DNA of 64,000 bases from Vibrio ishigakensis (GTDB lineage: Bacteria > Pseudomonadota > Gammaproteobacteria > Enterobacterales > Vibrionaceae): positions 1,240,001 through 1,304,000 of the forward strand of contig NZ_AP024882.1 in the NCBI RefSeq assembly GCF_024347675.1. The letters run 5' to 3'. The position numbers and the translations under genes are program-made. Under the pieces are notes generated by a model, which saw only the letters and a program-made list of their open reading frames with translations, was not told the DNA's origin and did not search any database. Position 1 is the stretch's first letter. Each line of letters starts with the position of its first letter. Positions 62,026 through 64,000 of the stretch are shown here, piece by piece.

Positions 62026-62049
62026 TTTATGTTGTAGCTACAACATAAA
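62026..62049. promoter_or_regulatory. Perfect 24-bp palindrome, likely MarR operator
   Basis: Each half reads TTTATGTTGTAG and its exact complement, with the axis between 62037 and 62038. It lies 55 bases upstream of the marR-type start, in the position of an autoregulatory operator. The core TTGTAGCTACAA resembles MarR-family sites. Confidence 0.65.
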
Positions 62050-62104
62050 GTCCCTACCATTCGTGCTACTACTTTTGAGGTAAAAGTAAAACCGAGGTCA
62101 CCCT

Positions 62105-62563
62105 ATGAAATTGAACAAGTTTGAATCTGATCAGGATGCTACTCCGCTCCTGAATGAGTCAATATTCTTTCTAATGGGCGTGGTTCATCGGCGTTTCAGG
62201 AATGAAGCGCAAGAGCAGTTACTTGAGCAGCACGACATCACAATCGAAATGCAGAAGGCGCTAGAGATCTTGAGTTATCACCAAGAATTGCCTCAGCAAG
62301 CCCTCGCTGACAAACTCATGAAAGAGCGAAGCACGGTGAAGCGCTTAGTGGATAACATGCACAAGCGTGAGTTAGTCGAATTTATTCCTCATCCAACCAA
62401 CCTCAAAGTAAAACTCATAACGCTGAGCGCCAAAGGGCGTGAGGTACACACTAGTGGTAATCAGATCGTCACCGCCACTCAACAGCAATGGCTCTCTAGC
62501 CTAGGCATTGATGACGAACTGGCTTTGAAGCGTACCTTGATACGCATGCTTGAGAGCAACTAG
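62105..62563 (+). CDS. MarR-family transcriptional regulator
   Basis: A 152-residue dimeric winged-helix protein. Core: EMQKALEILSYHQELPQQALADKLMKERSTVKRLVDNM-type DNA-binding segment (about 55-95) and a basic wing after it (LVEFIPHPTNLKVKLITLSAKG). Such regulators sense phenolic or other lipophilic ligands. A perfect palindrome 55 bases upstream is its likely operator. Upstream is an efflux operon and downstream a porin and DoxX gene, any of which could be targets. Confidence 0.92.
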   Translation: MKLNKFESDQDATPLLNESIFFLMGVVHRRFRNEAQEQLLEQHDITIEMQKALEILSYHQELPQQALADKLMKERSTVKRLVDNMHKRELVEFIPHPTNLKVKLITLSAKGREVHTSGNQIVTATQQQWLSSLGIDDELALKRTLIRMLESN

Positions 62564-62625
62564 TTAGGATTTTTGTTAGAGGTGCCAGCCTCTGAAGTTG
62601 TAAAAATCTCCAAATAGGTAAAACG

Positions 62626-63648
62626 ATGAAGAAGACTCTTGCATTGGGACTTTTGCTCCCTGCGAGCCAGTTGTGTGCGCTTGAAATTCAGGATTACTTT
62701 GCTTTAAACGGCTTAGTGGGGGCTTATCAAACCAATGGTGGAACCTTGGTTGAGGGCTCGAAAGAAGGGCGTCCCATAGAAGCTAAGGTACGTGCCAACT
62801 TAACCGCAGGCGTACCAGTTGGTGAACGCTGGAATATCTTTGGTCGAATGGAATATGACCTCAACTTTCTTAACTTGAAAGAAGGAACCGACATCAAAAA
62901 CGGCAAGCTGCGTAAGCGCTATGAGTACGTGGGTGTCGAACATGATGTGCTGGGTAAGGTTTGGTATGGGAAGGATTGGGGAGCGACTTACGCCCATATG
63001 CCAATTCTGAAGCAAGCCTATCTTGGCTTCCAGGACGTAGCTGCAGGGCAAGCAACCTGGCGCAACAGCGATACGCTTCTTTATAAAAACCAAATTCAAG
63101 ATTGGACATTTGTGGTCTCTACTCAGTTGTCTGATTCAGAGCGCAGTTTTGATTACGACGATGACGCTTTTACGACGGACGGCTCGGCTTTTACGTTTTC
63201 CTACGGCGCATCACCGTTTTACGGGGATGGGTTTGGTATTGGTTATAGCTACCACGATGCAGGCCTATATGGCGCTATGGGTGAGCTCTACAAAGATAAG
63301 GGCGATGCCACCCACAATATTGGTATGAACTATCGCTACGGTGCTTGGTACATCGGTGGCACGGTTGCAAAGTCTGACCTGAATAACCACGGCAAAGCTA
63401 CTGGGCTAAACGACTACACCTATGATGTGGTTGGCGAGTACACCTACAGCAGTGATCTTAAGTTTATCCTTCATTATGCGCAGGTTTATGGCAACTGGGG
63501 AGCTGAAAACGAGCGCTTTGTCGGCTATGGCGTGCAGTATTTCCTTACTAACAGTCTGTTAGTTCTGTCTGAAGGGCGTTTCTCAAATGGTGGTGACAGC
63601 AACACCATCGAGGACACCCATGTTCTTGGCCTAGAGTACTTTTTCTAA
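62626..63648 (+). CDS. Gram-negative porin
   Basis: A 340-residue outer-membrane protein with a signal peptide (cleaved near QLCALE) and alternating beta strands ending in an aromatic residue (LGLEYFF). It shows porin-type turns and an acidic constriction-like loop: RMEYDLNFLNLKEGT, YVGVEHDVLGKVWYGKDWG and GIGYSYHDAGLYG. Expected to be a trimeric 16-stranded pore for small solutes. It follows marR by 62 bases and precedes a DoxX gene by 14, so porin and DoxX form an operon. Confidence 0.88.
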   Translation: MKKTLALGLLLPASQLCALEIQDYFALNGLVGAYQTNGGTLVEGSKEGRPIEAKVRANLTAGVPVGERWNIFGRMEYDLNFLNLKEGTDIKNGKLRKRYEYVGVEHDVLGKVWYGKDWGATYAHMPILKQAYLGFQDVAAGQATWRNSDTLLYKNQIQDWTFVVSTQLSDSERSFDYDDDAFTTDGSAFTFSYGASPFYGDGFGIGYSYHDAGLYGAMGELYKDKGDATHNIGMNYRYGAWYIGGTVAKSDLNNHGKATGLNDYTYDVVGEYTYSSDLKFILHYAQVYGNWGAENERFVGYGVQYFLTNSLLVLSEGRFSNGGDSNTIEDTHVLGLEYFF

Positions 63649-63662
63649 CTTTGAGGTAAACC

Positions 63663-64000
63663 ATGTCTAACTATTCAAAATACATTTCAACGCTATTGGC
63701 TACATCTGACAACGGCAAACTAGAGCTTATCTTCCGTCTAATGTTTGGCTTTATCATGGCTTATCACGGCTTTGGCAAAGTAATGAATCCAGCAGCGTTA
63801 GTGCCTTTTCTAGAAGCTAACTCAATTCCATTTCCGCTATTGGGTGCGTATCTAGCGGCCTACACCGAGTTCTTGGGTGGTATTGCACTCATGCTTGGCG
63901 TGGTTACGCGTTTGGCATCACTTGGCCTGCTGGTATGCATGACGGTTGCCATTATCACACTTGGCGGGTTCTCTGCGGGCCTTAACTCTCTGCAAGGTGG
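63663..64000 (+). CDS. DoxX-family membrane protein, truncated by the window end
   Basis: The first 112 codons of a DoxX-family protein: KLELIFRLMFGFIMAYHGFGKVMNP, then AAYTEFLGGIALMLGVVTRLASLGL with the conserved Glu-Phe-x-Gly-Gly. DoxX proteins have four membrane segments and act in thiol or oxidative-stress systems in some bacteria, with no settled role in most. The 3' end lies outside the window. Confidence 0.87.
   Translation, partial: MSNYSKYISTLLATSDNGKLELIFRLMFGFIMAYHGFGKVMNPAALVPFLEANSIPFPLLGAYLAAYTEFLGGIALMLGVVTRLASLGLLVCMTVAIITLGGFSAGLNSLQG

Noticed and set aside
1..64000. CRISPR array, prophage, insertion sequence or tRNA gene
   Set aside because: I found no regularly spaced repeats, no phage structural genes, no transposase and no cloverleaf-like sequence on either strand by eye.

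Overview
The window reads as a gammaproteobacterial chromosome segment, most likely from Vibrio or a close relative. The basis is recognition of protein families, not a search. Pointers are the group-2 Mrp antiporter operon with fused MrpA/MrpB, a ShyA-like endopeptidase, a CatB-like acetyltransferase, many LysR genes, and periplasmic binding proteins paired with signalling proteins (compare LuxP/LuxQ and NspS/MbaA). The mix of accessory metabolism, sensors and transporters, with no rRNA, tRNA or ribosomal-protein genes seen, would fit a second chromosome, but that is inference. I saw no CRISPR array, prophage or insertion sequence.

Layout. 1-6.9 kb: small stress and housekeeping genes (yaeQ, cold-shock protein, OsmC family, lipoprotein, Nudix) and an AraC / alpha-beta hydrolase / SnoaL-like module. 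6.85-10.0 kb: a pterin cluster folK-folX-folE-folM facing a flavin-reductase-like gene, pointing to tetrahydromonapterin synthesis. 10.1-12.2 kb: a PaeA (YtfL) family protein and small conserved genes. 12.2-20.2 kb: two sensor modules, a periplasmic binding protein with a hybrid histidine kinase and a lipoprotein binding protein with a GGDEF-EAL protein, separated by a stand-alone tyrosine recombinase. 20.5-24.6 kb: a LysR regulator facing a small membrane protein, an SbtA-like bicarbonate permease, a DUF6671 protein and a Sua5-type threonylcarbamoyl-AMP synthase. Sua5 consumes bicarbonate, so the grouping is suggestive.

24.7-26.4 kb: YjeH-like amino-acid exporter and a DUF1272 protein. 26.4-30.1 kb: two secreted spondin-domain proteins followed by an OmpR-type regulator and a histidine kinase. 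A tandem repeat with 11-bp spacing lies upstream, and a hairpin covers the ribosome binding site of the regulator. 30.2-38.7 kb: mixed genes, including a methyltransferase, two acetyltransferases, an ankyrin protein, an outer-membrane barrel, a LytTR membrane regulator, an aspartoacylase-like enzyme, an M23 endopeptidase, a LysR / CatB pair and a VOC protein. 38.8-44.3 kb: the six-gene Mrp operon.

44.4-53.4 kb: a zinc peptidase, a DEAD-box helicase, a two-domain universal stress protein, several small exported proteins, a TPR protein, a LysR with a poly-alanine tail, and a patatin lipoprotein with a small exported partner. 53.5-59.1 kb: aspT-aspD-gltS-pdxY on one strand, an aspartate-decarboxylation module with PLP salvage. 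59.5-64.0 kb: an AaeXAB-like efflux operon, a MarR regulator with a perfect 24-bp palindrome upstream, a porin, and a DoxX gene cut by the window end.
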